Shown here piece by piece: positions 25,293-32,021 of a DNA stretch of 64,000 nt. The DNA is taken from positions 1-64,000 of the forward strand of contig JAHBUB010000003.1 of NCBI GenBank assembly GCA_019638285.1. The letters are read 5' to 3'. The position numbers and the translations under genes are program-made. A model generated the notes under the pieces. That model was not told the DNA's origin. It saw only the letters and a program-made list of their open reading frames with translations, and ran no database searches. The first letter of the stretch is position 1; each line of letters begins with the position of its first letter. The stretch comes from Cyclobacteriaceae bacterium (GTDB lineage: Bacteria; Bacteroidota; Bacteroidia; Cytophagales; Cyclobacteriaceae).

Positions 25293-25336
25293 AATTCAAG
25301 ATTTGCCATGCAAAATTCAAAAGTAATTCAAGATTT
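25293..25336. repeat. 12-base direct repeat in the barrel-CHAT promoter region
   Basis: AATTCAAGATTT occurs at 25293-25304 and again at 25325-25336, start to start 32 bases. The pair brackets the -7 box at 25318-25325, so it could be a regulator site. Confidence 0.4.
25318..25325 (-). promoter_or_regulatory. -7 box upstream of the barrel-CHAT operon
   Basis: Minus strand TACTTTTG matches TAnnTTTG exactly, 32 bases upstream of the barrel start codon. No good -33 element was seen. Confidence 0.4.
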
Positions 25337-25468
25337 AAAATTGGGCGTGTCATGGTCTCTGATTTCCTGCTCCCAGGAGGGGGACTCTAACCTTAGGCTA
25401 TCTTCTGGTTGAGTGCAAAACCTTATGACGCCTTATTGAAAATCTATACTGCTGTAGCTTTTGAATGA

Positions 25469-26449
25469 CTACATGCCCAGTGATTGGTTTTCTACGGATG
25501 CCAATTCTATAATCTTTTCGTATTCTGCCGCATTGAGGTCGTTAAAGAAATAATGAACAGGATTTACCGTTTTGCCATTAATGAAGACTTCATAGTGCAG
25601 GTGAGGAGCAGTGGAAAGTCCGGTATTTCCTACATAGCCAATCAATTCCCCGCGTTTCACCTTTTGACCTTTATTTACTGCAAATCCGTGCATGTGGGCG
25701 TAGCGGGTTCGGTAACCGAAGCCGTGATCTATTTCTACACTTTTTCCATACCCACTGAAACTCACATCGACCAGGTCTACGACTCCATCGGCAGTGGCAT
25801 AAATGGGGGTTCCAATTGGAGCTGAAAAATCGATACCCGCATGCATTTTCTTTACTTTGTAAATAGGATGAAACCTTAATCCATAGCCAGAGGAGAGTCT
25901 AATCAATTCTTTATTGGAGATGGGTTGAATAGCAGGGATGGCTGCAAACAACTGTTCTTTCTTTACTGCCAGTTGTACTACCTCATCCTGTGACTTGGAT
26001 TCTATATATACTTTCCGCCTGAGCTTGTCTACGTGCTCACTCAACCTCACAATAATATCTTCATGAATGATGTCCTTGTTCTTAATATCCTGATAGCGAT
26101 CTACCCCTCCAACTCCGGCATTTCTAATGGAGGCTTCAATGGGCTCAGCTCCCAATACTGCACGGTAGATGTTATCATCACGGTGTTCCATCTTGGCCAG
26201 AATGGCATCTAGTTGTTGCACTTCTTTGGAGATGGTCTCATAATAATATTCGAGTTCCTTTACTTCGTTGGCGAGTAGTAATTCTTTTGGTGATTCAAAA
26301 TAGGTAGTGTAAAGCAGCAGCAAGCCTACCGCCATGATCAGAGTCATCGATATGATTCCTAACGTATTAAGAATGATATCCCCTGTAGTGGTTTTAACTC
26401 TTTCGTACTTACACGTCTCGGTATCGTAATAGTATTTTATCCTTGCCAT
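25469..26449 (-). CDS. M23 family metallopeptidase, membrane-anchored
   Basis: A 326-aa protein with one transmembrane helix at about residues 28-49 (LNTLGIISMTLIMAVGLLLLY). A coiled-coil region at about 65-150 is followed by a C-terminal LytM/M23 domain. Zinc ligands are in MHAGIDFSAPIGTPIYATADG (His204 region and Asp) and in TAPHLHYEVF (HxH). GYGKSVEIDHGFGYRTRYAHMHG supplies the remaining conserved His. It would cut peptidoglycan cross-bridges or act as a scaffold in the periplasm. It starts 14 bases after mogA in the trhO-mogA-M23 transcript, and no functional tie to those genes is evident. Both zinc motifs appear complete, so an active enzyme is likely. Confidence 0.9.
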   Translation of the reverse strand: MARIKYYYDTETCKYERVKTTTGDIILNTLGIISMTLIMAVGLLLLYTTYFESPKELLLANEVKELEYYYETISKEVQQLDAILAKMEHRDDNIYRAVLGAEPIEASIRNAGVGGVDRYQDIKNKDIIHEDIIVRLSEHVDKLRRKVYIESKSQDEVVQLAVKKEQLFAAIPAIQPISNKELIRLSSGYGLRFHPIYKVKKMHAGIDFSAPIGTPIYATADGVVDLVDVSFSGYGKSVEIDHGFGYRTRYAHMHGFAVNKGQKVKRGELIGYVGNTGLSTAPHLHYEVFINGKTVNPVHYFFNDLNAAEYEKIIELASVENQSLGM

Positions 26450-26463
26450 GGTCTCGTTATGCT

Positions 26464-26994
26464 TTAGCGAATAGCGGGCCTAAAAGGTTTAATAATATCC
26501 TCATTACATTCTAAAAAAGGGCCTTCCAGTAAATCAATACAATATGGAATTGCCGGAAATACTGCATCCAAACACTGTCGGATGGCTTTTGGTTTCCCCG
26601 GAAGATTTACAATAAGGGTGTTATTTCGTATACCGGCCGTTTGTCTTGAAAGGATAGCGGTAGGGACATATTGAAGGCTTACTGATCGCATCAGTTCGCC
26701 AAAGCCGGGCATCATCTTAGAACAAACTGCTTCGGTGGCCTCGGGAGTTACGTCACGCAACGCGGGGCCTGTTCCCCCTGAGCTTACAATAAGACAGCAC
26801 CCTTTATTATCGGCCATGTCTATCATGGTCTGCTCAATCAACTCTTGTTCATCGGGGATAACGGCATATTCTTTTTCCCAGGTACTCGTGAGGTATTCGT
26901 TAAGCGTATCGACAATGGCTTTGCCGGGAAGATCTTCATAGATGCCCTTGCTTGCTCTGTCTGAAATATTAATGATGCCTATGCGTGCAATCAT
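26464..26994 (-). CDS. mogA: Molybdopterin adenylyltransferase (Mog/MoaB type)
   Basis: A 176-aa protein of the MogA/MoaB fold. The signature [17 protein letters not shown] lies at about residues 67-83, and [21 protein letters not shown] near 145-165 is the second substrate-binding loop. It adenylates molybdopterin before metal insertion in molybdenum cofactor synthesis. No other moa/moe gene is in the window. It overlaps the end of trhO by 4 bases and precedes the M23 gene by 14. MoaB and MogA are hard to separate by eye; the length (176) is a little short of E. coli MogA (195) and close to MoaB. Confidence 0.85.
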   Translation of the reverse strand: MIARIGIINISDRASKGIYEDLPGKAIVDTLNEYLTSTWEKEYAVIPDEQELIEQTMIDMADNKGCCLIVSSGGTGPALRDVTPEATEAVCSKMMPGFGELMRSVSLQYVPTAILSRQTAGIRNNTLIVNLPGKPKAIRQCLDAVFPAIPYCIDLLEGPFLECNEDIIKPFRPAIR

Positions 26995-28028
26995 TTTATA
27001 TTTGATTTGTGCAGGATCTTTTCAGATCGCCCTTTTTTGAATACCTGCCGCCCTTTATTGATACCAGCCCTTAGTGCCTTTTGCTTTTCTTCCGGCAGTT
27101 CAATGATCTCTTTACACTCGATAGAGCAACAGCCATTTAGTTTCTCTGCACATTCATCACATTGAATAAAAAGGAGATGGCATCCATCATTCTTACAGTT
27201 GGTGTGGGTATCGCATGACTTTCCGCATTGGTGACACACGCTGATAATATCCTCTGAAATGCGTTCACCCAATCGTTCGTCAAACACAAAATTTTTGCCT
27301 ACAAACTTATTGTCAAGTCCCAGTTCCTTAGCCTGTCTGGCATATTCGATGATGCCACCATTCAATTGAAATACATTCTGAAAGCCGCTGTGTTTTAGCC
27401 AGGCACTTGCCTTTTCGCATCGGATGCCTCCGGTGCAATACATGATCACGTTTTTTTCTTTTTCTGCTTCCAGCATTTTTACTACGGCTGGTAGTGCATC
27501 CCTAAAAGTGTCAACATCCGGGCAGATGGCATTTTTGAAATGACCTACTTCGCTTTCATAGTGATTGCGCATATCCACAATAATAGTGGAGGGGTCTTCA
27601 CTCAATTGATTAAATGATTGTGCGTCCAGATGATGCCCTGAATTAGTCACATCAAAAGAGTCGTCATTGAGGCCATCCGCTACAATCTTTTTACGAACCA
27701 GGATTTTTAATTTGAAAAAGGATTTGCCATCGTCATCCACTGCTAAATTTAACCTGACGTTGTTTAGGAAAGGAATGCTGTAGAGGTAGGTCTTAAAGTC
27801 ATTGAAATACTGAGCGGGTACACTTATTTGGGCATTGATCCCCTCATGGGCTACATAAATTCTACCCCATACCTGAAACTTATCCAACCCTGCGTAGAGC
27901 TCATCCCTGAAAGTGTGAGGGTCAGCAATACCGTGATATTTATAAAAAGAAAGTGTTTTTCGAACGTACGGAATGTCCTTCAATTGATCTTTCAAAATCC
28001 GTTTGTCAATACGGTTGTATAAGGCCAT
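26991..28028 (-). CDS. trhO: tRNA uridine(34) hydroxylase, rhodanese-fold
   Basis: A 345-aa protein of the TrhO/YceA family. The N-terminal domain has [11 protein letters not shown] and [17 protein letters not shown]. The rhodanese domain spans about 120-225 with the active-site loop [18 protein letters not shown] (Cys near 183). The C-terminal extension is rich in Cys ([20 protein letters not shown], then CDEC and CCSIEC), which suggests zinc binding. It hydroxylates uridine 34 of certain tRNAs towards 5-hydroxyuridine. The frame is open to 28079, but [16 protein letters not shown] at 28028 is chosen because a -7 box lies at 28049-28056, downstream of the longer start. Confidence 0.92.
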   Translation of the reverse strand: MALYNRIDKRILKDQLKDIPYVRKTLSFYKYHGIADPHTFRDELYAGLDKFQVWGRIYVAHEGINAQISVPAQYFNDFKTYLYSIPFLNNVRLNLAVDDDGKSFFKLKILVRKKIVADGLNDDSFDVTNSGHHLDAQSFNQLSEDPSTIIVDMRNHYESEVGHFKNAICPDVDTFRDALPAVVKMLEAEKEKNVIMYCTGGIRCEKASAWLKHSGFQNVFQLNGGIIEYARQAKELGLDNKFVGKNFVFDERLGERISEDIISVCHQCGKSCDTHTNCKNDGCHLLFIQCDECAEKLNGCCSIECKEIIELPEEKQKALRAGINKGRQVFKKGRSEKILHKSNIK

Positions 28029-28048
28029 GGCTTCAAAATATGATCTTG

Positions 28049-28056
28049 CAAATTTA
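28049..28056 (-). promoter_or_regulatory. -7 box upstream of trhO
   Basis: Minus strand TAAATTTG matches TAnnTTTG exactly, and an ATTG lies 20 bases further upstream (28077-28080) at the -33 spacing. The position supports the start codon at 28028 for trhO. Confidence 0.45.
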
Positions 28057-28093
28057 CTGAAAAATTGAATTCCTGACAATCTAACTTATTATA

Positions 28094-28107
28094 AGTCAGT
28101 CGATTGC
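28094..28107. repeat. Solo copy of the four-helix-bundle cassette end
   Basis: AGTCAGTCGATTGC is identical to 186-199, the inner part of the left end of the cassette at 173-664. It sits 3 bases before the stop codon of the TPR/zinc-ribbon gene (28111), in the gap before trhO. No partner end was found near it. Confidence 0.6.
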
Positions 28108-28110
28108 TAA

Positions 28111-28758
28111 TCAGGGTTTTGTGGTAGAAGGCTGGAGTTGTCCTTTCAATAACAGGTTGTAATCTTCACAGCCTAAATAACCCAGCTTGTGACAATAGGG
28201 GCACGTTTTGTAGGTGTCGCTCACATATCCTTTTTTTATGATTACAGTGGATCCTTTGCATACAGGGCAGGTTACTTTACCGGTAGGGCCACAGTCTATA
28301 TCGTAATCTTGCGAAAGCACCTGGCCTGCCTGCTTCGATTCTACAAGTCGCTCTTTCATCAGTTCTTCTTCTGCACTTTTCAATCTTTCCACAGCCTGGG
28401 CAGAGTACTGACCTGTAGTACCTTTTAATTGAATGTACTTATTCAACCAGTCCACACTTTGCTTGAAATTGCCTAAGTAGAAAGAGTTTTCACCAAAATG
28501 GTACACAAGGTCAGAAGGAACACTTTTGGTGGTGCGCAAGAGCTGGCGGAATTTGCTATCGGCCAGTAAATATTCTCCTTGTTGCGAAAGAAGTATGGCA
28601 GAGTCCAACAAAGCTTTATAGGCTTGCCGCTCAGAGGCCTCCCGTTGGAGTTCAAATTCACGAATCCTTTGTTCCTGCGTTTGTGCCACCACCGTAAGTT
28701 GGAATATCAGAACAAATAGTATGGAAATGAATGTTTTCAATTCGCAGAAATTAGACAA
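28111..28758 (-). CDS. Secreted TPR-like protein with C-terminal zinc ribbon
   Basis: A 215-aa protein with a signal peptide (VVAQ26). A helical region with TPR character follows (residues about 30-140, for example EYLLADSKFRQLLRTTKSVPSDLVYHFGENSFYLGNFKQSVDWLNKYIQ). The C-terminus carries CGPTGKVTCPVCKGS and CPYCHKLGYLGCEDY, a DnaJ-like Cys-rich zinc-binding pattern of CxxC pairs. The combination of an exported TPR with a zinc ribbon is unusual. The gene overlaps the end of the ACMSD gene by 8 bases, so it is translated from that transcript. No family or function is recognised. Confidence 0.7.
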   Translation of the reverse strand: MSNFCELKTFISILFVLIFQLTVVAQTQEQRIREFELQREASERQAYKALLDSAILLSQQGEYLLADSKFRQLLRTTKSVPSDLVYHFGENSFYLGNFKQSVDWLNKYIQLKGTTGQYSAQAVERLKSAEEELMKERLVESKQAGQVLSQDYDIDCGPTGKVTCPVCKGSTVIIKKGYVSDTYKTCPYCHKLGYLGCEDYNLLLKGQLQPSTTKP

Positions 28759-29758
28759 ACAGTTTCTTATCTAAATCGAGCCATTCCAGGGTGGAGTTAC
28801 TGAATATGTCCTCCTTGCTTTCCTGGCTGATGTCCATCTCTTCAATAAACTTGCCAATTTCGAGATCCCCTAATGGAAACGGATAATCGGATCCAAGGGT
28901 TATCCTTTTTGTTCCCTGCAGTTTGATTACATACTCAAGCATCATGGGGTCATGCGTAATAGAATCAACCCAAAATTTTCCGAGATAGTTGCGGGGGTTT
29001 ACATCATTGTCAATGGCCACCAAGTCAGGACGGCAATTGAAACCATGCTCAATGCGACCGATGGTTGACATAAATGAGCCCCCGGCATGAGCAAAATTGA
29101 CGCGCAATTTGGGTAGCCTTTCGAAAATGCCACCAAAAATCATAGAACAGATAGCGCGCGAGGTTTCGGCCGGCATGCTCACCAGCCAGGGAAGCCAATA
29201 CCGTTGCATTTGCTTCATACCCATCATGTTCCAGGGGTGAACCAATATGGCCATCCCTAGCTTTTCACACGCTTCAAAAATAGGGTAGAACCGATCCTCA
29301 TTCAGGTTTTCGTCATTGATATTGGAGCCTATTTGAATTCCTTTTAATCCAATTTTTTTGCAACGCTCTAACTCCTCCACCGCCAACTCTGCGTCCTGCA
29401 TGGGCAGGGTGCCCAGGCCGATATAATTTTTCGGATACTTGGTTACAATTTCGGCTATATGATCGTTTAAAAATTCTGAGACAGTAAGGCAATCAAGGGA
29501 CTTGGCCCAGTAAGAAAACATGACCGGGACCGTGCACACTACCTGTACTTTGGTATTGAATGCTTTGTATTCCTCTATTCTCAATTCAGGATCCCAGCAG
29601 TTCTCCTCAATTTCTCTGAAAAACTGGTTGCCCTTCATCATCTTGGCGGCTCCTTTTTTGTGATGCTGTAAATAGATAAAGTCTCCGTATCCGAATTTTT
29701 TACTCCAGTGAGGCAATTTCTTGGGTAGGATGTGTGTGTGGGAGTCTATTTTAAGCAT
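28751..29758 (-). CDS. 2-amino-3-carboxymuconate-6-semialdehyde decarboxylase (ACMSD)
   Basis: A 335-aa metal-dependent amidohydrolase-fold decarboxylase. It aligns in memory with human ACMSD almost block for block: MLKIDSHTHILPK, KKFGYGDFIYLQHHKKG, ENCWDPELRIEEY, TVPVMFSYWAK, GLGTLPMQDAELAVEELERCKK, VHPWNMMGMKQMQRYWLPWLV, and GSDYPFPLGDLEIGKFIEEMD. The zinc ligands are the HTH of SHTHIL and the later His and Asp. The enzyme diverts the kynurenine pathway product away from quinolinate. No other kynurenine gene is in the window. The frame extends to 29773, but the -7 box at 29778-29785 and homology both favour 29758. It overlaps the TPR/zinc-ribbon gene. Confidence 0.93.
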   Translation of the reverse strand: MLKIDSHTHILPKKLPHWSKKFGYGDFIYLQHHKKGAAKMMKGNQFFREIEENCWDPELRIEEYKAFNTKVQVVCTVPVMFSYWAKSLDCLTVSEFLNDHIAEIVTKYPKNYIGLGTLPMQDAELAVEELERCKKIGLKGIQIGSNINDENLNEDRFYPIFEACEKLGMAILVHPWNMMGMKQMQRYWLPWLVSMPAETSRAICSMIFGGIFERLPKLRVNFAHAGGSFMSTIGRIEHGFNCRPDLVAIDNDVNPRNYLGKFWVDSITHDPMMLEYVIKLQGTKRITLGSDYPFPLGDLEIGKFIEEMDISQESKEDIFSNSTLEWLDLDKKLFV

Positions 29759-29777
29759 TTCAGAAAAGGGCAATCCT

Positions 29778-29785
29778 CAAATTTA
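29778..29785 (-). promoter_or_regulatory. -7 box upstream of ACMSD
   Basis: Minus strand TAAATTTG matches TAnnTTTG exactly, 20 bases upstream of the ACMSD start codon at 29758. A -33 element was not obvious. Confidence 0.45.
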
Positions 29786-29844
29786 CAATAAAGTGGCGAT
29801 GAAGGAAAGCCTGGAGGCCATCCTATATTATCTCCTATATTACC

Positions 29845-30180
29845 AGTCCGTGTTGGGAACAGTTGCGCATATTTATCGGGCGGTCGCGGATAATACAAGA
29901 GCAGTTGCTTGTAATGAGGGAACGGTCGCGCATAATGCATGAGCGACTACGCATAATTATCGGACGGTTGTGGATAATGCAAGAGCAGCTACGGATAATT
30001 ACTGAACGGTCACGGGTTGTGCAAGAACAGTTGCGGATGACCGAGGAACGGTCACGCATAATATATGAACGACTACGCATAATTATCGGACGGTCGCGGA
30101 TAATACAAGAGCAACTACGCATAATTATCGGTCGGTTGGTGGTTGCCCAAGAATACACGGGGTAGCAGCCGAACGATCAT
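29845..30180. repeat. 21-bp tandem repeat array (about 15 copies)
   Basis: From 29866 to 30159 the sequence divides into fourteen consecutive 21-base units, and one weaker unit is visible on each side. Two unit types alternate irregularly: CGCATAATTATCGGACGGT-type and CGGATAATACAAGAGCAAC-type, with imperfect copies between. A 42-base higher-order period is partly kept. The unit length is a multiple of three, so both strands remain open over the array. The forward frame (29863-30165) reads as heptads of the SRIIQEQ/LRIIIGR kind. No spacers of constant length separate the copies, so it is not a CRISPR array. Confidence 0.8.
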
Positions 30181-30496
30181 GGGTGACACTGCCCAGAAAA
30201 GTGTGTAAGTGCCTGGTAGTGTCTAAGCAACTGCGTAAAGGGTTTATATTTTGCACCGCTCTCCGAAGATGTTAATAAATGACACTACCACCGATGCCGG
30301 CAGCACCCTCATGGGTGTAATTTACTTCTGCACTTGCGCGTCTTATCAAGACTTTAGGGAAATCCGCTTGAAACGAAAACAGGTGCGTAGGGTTGTACTA
30401 ATAAAATAAAAATAATATTTTTAAAAAGTTGGGTTTTCCTGAAACTAATTTTAAAGCGACACGTGTTTAAGATATATAACTAAAACAATTAAAGTT
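30181..30496. other. Non-coding stretch with an inverted repeat
   Basis: Nothing that looks coding was seen between the 21-bp array and the gene at 30497. TGGTAGTGTC (30214-30223) and GACACTACCA (30281-30290) are exact inverted copies 57 bases apart. The related GACACTGCCC lies at 30185-30194. These could be the eroded ends of an insertion sequence. Confidence 0.4.
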
Positions 30497-31216
30497 ATGA
30501 CCCATGTTAAAAACGTGCAAGCCTTTGGGAAGCTCACAGGCATCTGCACCGGGTATGGAGGAGCTTACAATCCCGGACAACAAAACCTCCAGGTGAATGC
30601 GATGGCCACCTTAATGACCAAAGCACAACAAGCAATGGATAAAGTCAATGAAGCACAAAGCCTCTACGACCTTGCCACCAACGAGCGCTTCAAAGCCTTC
30701 AAAGGACTGAGGCATCTCGCTTCGGGTGTGTGCGCCCTCCTTCAAGCCAGCGGAGCTGACCCACTTCATGTAAGTGATGCGCGTGCCAGCTGCCGGAAGA
30801 TTTGGGGTTCGCGCAAAGCCACCCGAAAGGCAAACGCAGAAGCCACAGCTGAGGGGAAACCCAAGCCGGCTTTTGGCTATCCGCACGACTTCGCCAGCAT
30901 AGTAAATTACTTTGCGGCACTGGTCGAGACAATTGCCAACGAGCCAAAGTATCAGCCCAATGAAGAGTCGATGACACGCAAAGGGCTGCAAAAAAGATTG
31001 GCTACGTTGCAGCGACTCAATCAAGGGGTAACTCAGGCGGAGATCAGGCTGACCCAGGCAAAAAGGGATCGCAACGAGCTGTACTATCATCAGGCTGATG
31101 ACAACCTGTTTACTACCGCCCTTTCCGCCAAGCTGTACATCCGTGGTATCTTCGGATATAGGAGTGCACAGCACATGGAAGTAGCGAGATTACGTTTCAC
31201 CAAACCCCGACTCTGA
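30497..31216 (+). CDS. Hypothetical protein (unrecognised, 239 aa)
   Basis: I do not recognise this 239-aa protein. It has no signal peptide and no membrane segment. It is mostly helical with many Ala, Lys, Gln and Arg. Two long helices (about residues 35-75 and 165-205, for example QKRLATLQRLNQGVTQAEIRLTQAKRDRNELYY) could form a coiled coil. A basic segment, CRKIWGSRKATRKANAEAT, lies near 96-115. The last residues SAQHMEVARLRFTKPRL are also basic. It is more GC-rich than its AT-rich neighbours and has its own terminator. It stands alone next to the 21-bp repeat array and possible insertion-sequence remains. These features suggest an accessory gene. Binding to DNA or RNA is possible from the charge but is not shown. 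Confidence 0.75.
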   Translation: MTHVKNVQAFGKLTGICTGYGGAYNPGQQNLQVNAMATLMTKAQQAMDKVNEAQSLYDLATNERFKAFKGLRHLASGVCALLQASGADPLHVSDARASCRKIWGSRKATRKANAEATAEGKPKPAFGYPHDFASIVNYFAALVETIANEPKYQPNEESMTRKGLQKRLATLQRLNQGVTQAEIRLTQAKRDRNELYYHQADDNLFTTALSAKLYIRGIFGYRSAQHMEVARLRFTKPRL

Positions 31217-31235
31217 TGCTAACCATTGCTAATTA

Positions 31236-31270
31236 AAAACCTCTGCGGTCAGACTGCGGAGGTTTTTTGT
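31236..31270 (+). terminator. Terminator after the 239-aa hypothetical gene
   Basis: AAAACCTC (31236-31243) pairs with GAGGTTTT (31259-31266) around a loop with further G/C pairing, followed by a T-rich tail. It starts about 20 bases after the stop codon. Confidence 0.85.
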
Positions 31271-31309
31271 TTTAGGGAGATTTTTAACTTTTAGGGTTAT
31301 TCCCATGGC

Positions 31310-31328
31310 GGTTCGTGAGACACGAACC
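31310..31328. repeat. Perfect short hairpin, REP-like
   Basis: GGTTCGTG (31310-31317) pairs with CACGAACC (31321-31328) across an AGA loop. It stands between the terminator of the 239-aa gene and the end of the Lrp gene. It has no T-run and resembles a repetitive extragenic palindrome. Confidence 0.5.
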
Positions 31329-31395
31329 TTGGGTTGGATTCGTACTTCTATACAATATATATTATTACCGCGCGTATGTGATCCATGACCTACGA

Positions 31396-31860
31396 TTAAA
31401 ACAGTGGAATTACGGAGGAGCGTTTTACTTCATTCAACACAAAGGTACTTTTGATCTGAGATACATTGGGTAAGGCAGCTAGTGTACCCGATGAAAGCTT
31501 ATGATACGCTTCCAAGTCTTCCACCACCACTTTTAAAAGGAAGTCATTGGCACCACCCATTAGGTAGCATTCTATCACTTCTGGTATTCGGTTTACCGCT
31601 TTGCCAAAACTTTCTATTGCTGACAGCTTTTGACTCTCCAGGGACACGGAGCAAAAAACCACCATCGAACTTTTAACCTTGGTGGTATCCAGTACGGCTA
31701 CATATTTTTTGATAATACCCTCCCTGTCATACCGCCTCATGCGCTCATAAATGGGTGTCTTGGTGAGGTTAAGCTTGTTCGCCAACTCTTTGGTGTTTGT
31801 CTTTGCATCTTTTTGTAACAACTCCAACAGGCGTTTATCAATGGTATCCAGTTTAGTCAT
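31396..31860 (-). CDS. Lrp/AsnC-family transcriptional regulator
   Basis: A 154-aa regulator. The N-terminal helix-turn-helix domain is MTKLDTIDKRLLELLQKDAKTNTKELANKLNLTKTPIYERMRRYDREGIIKKYVAVLD (residues 1-58). The C-terminal ligand-binding alpha/beta domain (about 65-150) contains GGANDFLLKVVVEDLEAYHKL. Such proteins bind DNA as oligomers and sense amino acids. The gene is transcribed away from the trans-sulfuration enzyme at 32022. By analogy with methionine gamma-lyase loci it is likely to control that gene. An open frame continues 16 codons further upstream, but MTKLDTIDKRLL is the normal family start. The shared upstream region has repeated ATTCC/GGAAT motifs (31862-32002). Confidence 0.9.
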   Translation of the reverse strand: MTKLDTIDKRLLELLQKDAKTNTKELANKLNLTKTPIYERMRRYDREGIIKKYVAVLDTTKVKSSMVVFCSVSLESQKLSAIESFGKAVNRIPEVIECYLMGGANDFLLKVVVEDLEAYHKLSSGTLAALPNVSQIKSTFVLNEVKRSSVIPLF

Positions 31861-31861
31861 A

Positions 31862-32002
31862 GGAATTATTCCGCATTTGATTCTTTTTAGCCTCAATTTA
31901 TAAATCAATTCCTAACAACAAGACAAAAAATAGGAATTAACACGGTCTATGACATAAATCATCTTATAATATTCCTGTCACGTGTAAATTTGCTACTATT
32001 CC
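31862..32002. promoter_or_regulatory. Candidate Lrp operator region between divergent genes
   Basis: ATTCC or its complement GGAAT occurs at 31862, 31868, 31909, 31933, 31971 and 31998, six times in 141 bases. One pair forms the exact inverted repeat AATTCCTA (31907-31914) and TAGGAATT (31931-31938). This spacing and multiplicity fit cooperative Lrp-type binding. Confidence 0.45.
31985..31992 (+). promoter_or_regulatory. -7 box upstream of the trans-sulfuration enzyme
   Basis: TAAATTTG matches TAnnTTTG exactly and ends 29 bases before the start codon at 32022. It lies between two of the ATTCC motifs. Confidence 0.5.
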
Positions 32003-32021
32003 AACACTAAATCAGCGAATT

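Noticed and set aside
25380-25440. tRNA-like segment with GGTTAGAGTCCCC on the minus strand
   Set aside because: Only a T-arm-like stretch is seen. The acceptor, D and anticodon arms cannot be built around it.
29835-30158. Minus-strand reading frame across the tandem repeat
   Set aside because: It is open only because the 21-bp unit lacks stops in all copies. It is rich in Arg, Ser and Cys with no recognisable start context, so I did not call it a gene.
29866-30159. CRISPR array
   Set aside because: The 21-bp units follow one another without spacers, the copies are imperfect and no cas gene is near. It is a tandem repeat.
29863-30165. Plus-strand reading frame across the tandem repeat
   Set aside because: It could encode a heptad-rich helix, but the open frame is explained by the 21-bp period, so it is reported as a repeat and not as a CDS.
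30611-31174. 187-codon minus-strand frame opposite the 239-aa gene
   Set aside because: The forward frame has a start in good context and a matching terminator. The reverse frame has no such support and looks like a shadow.
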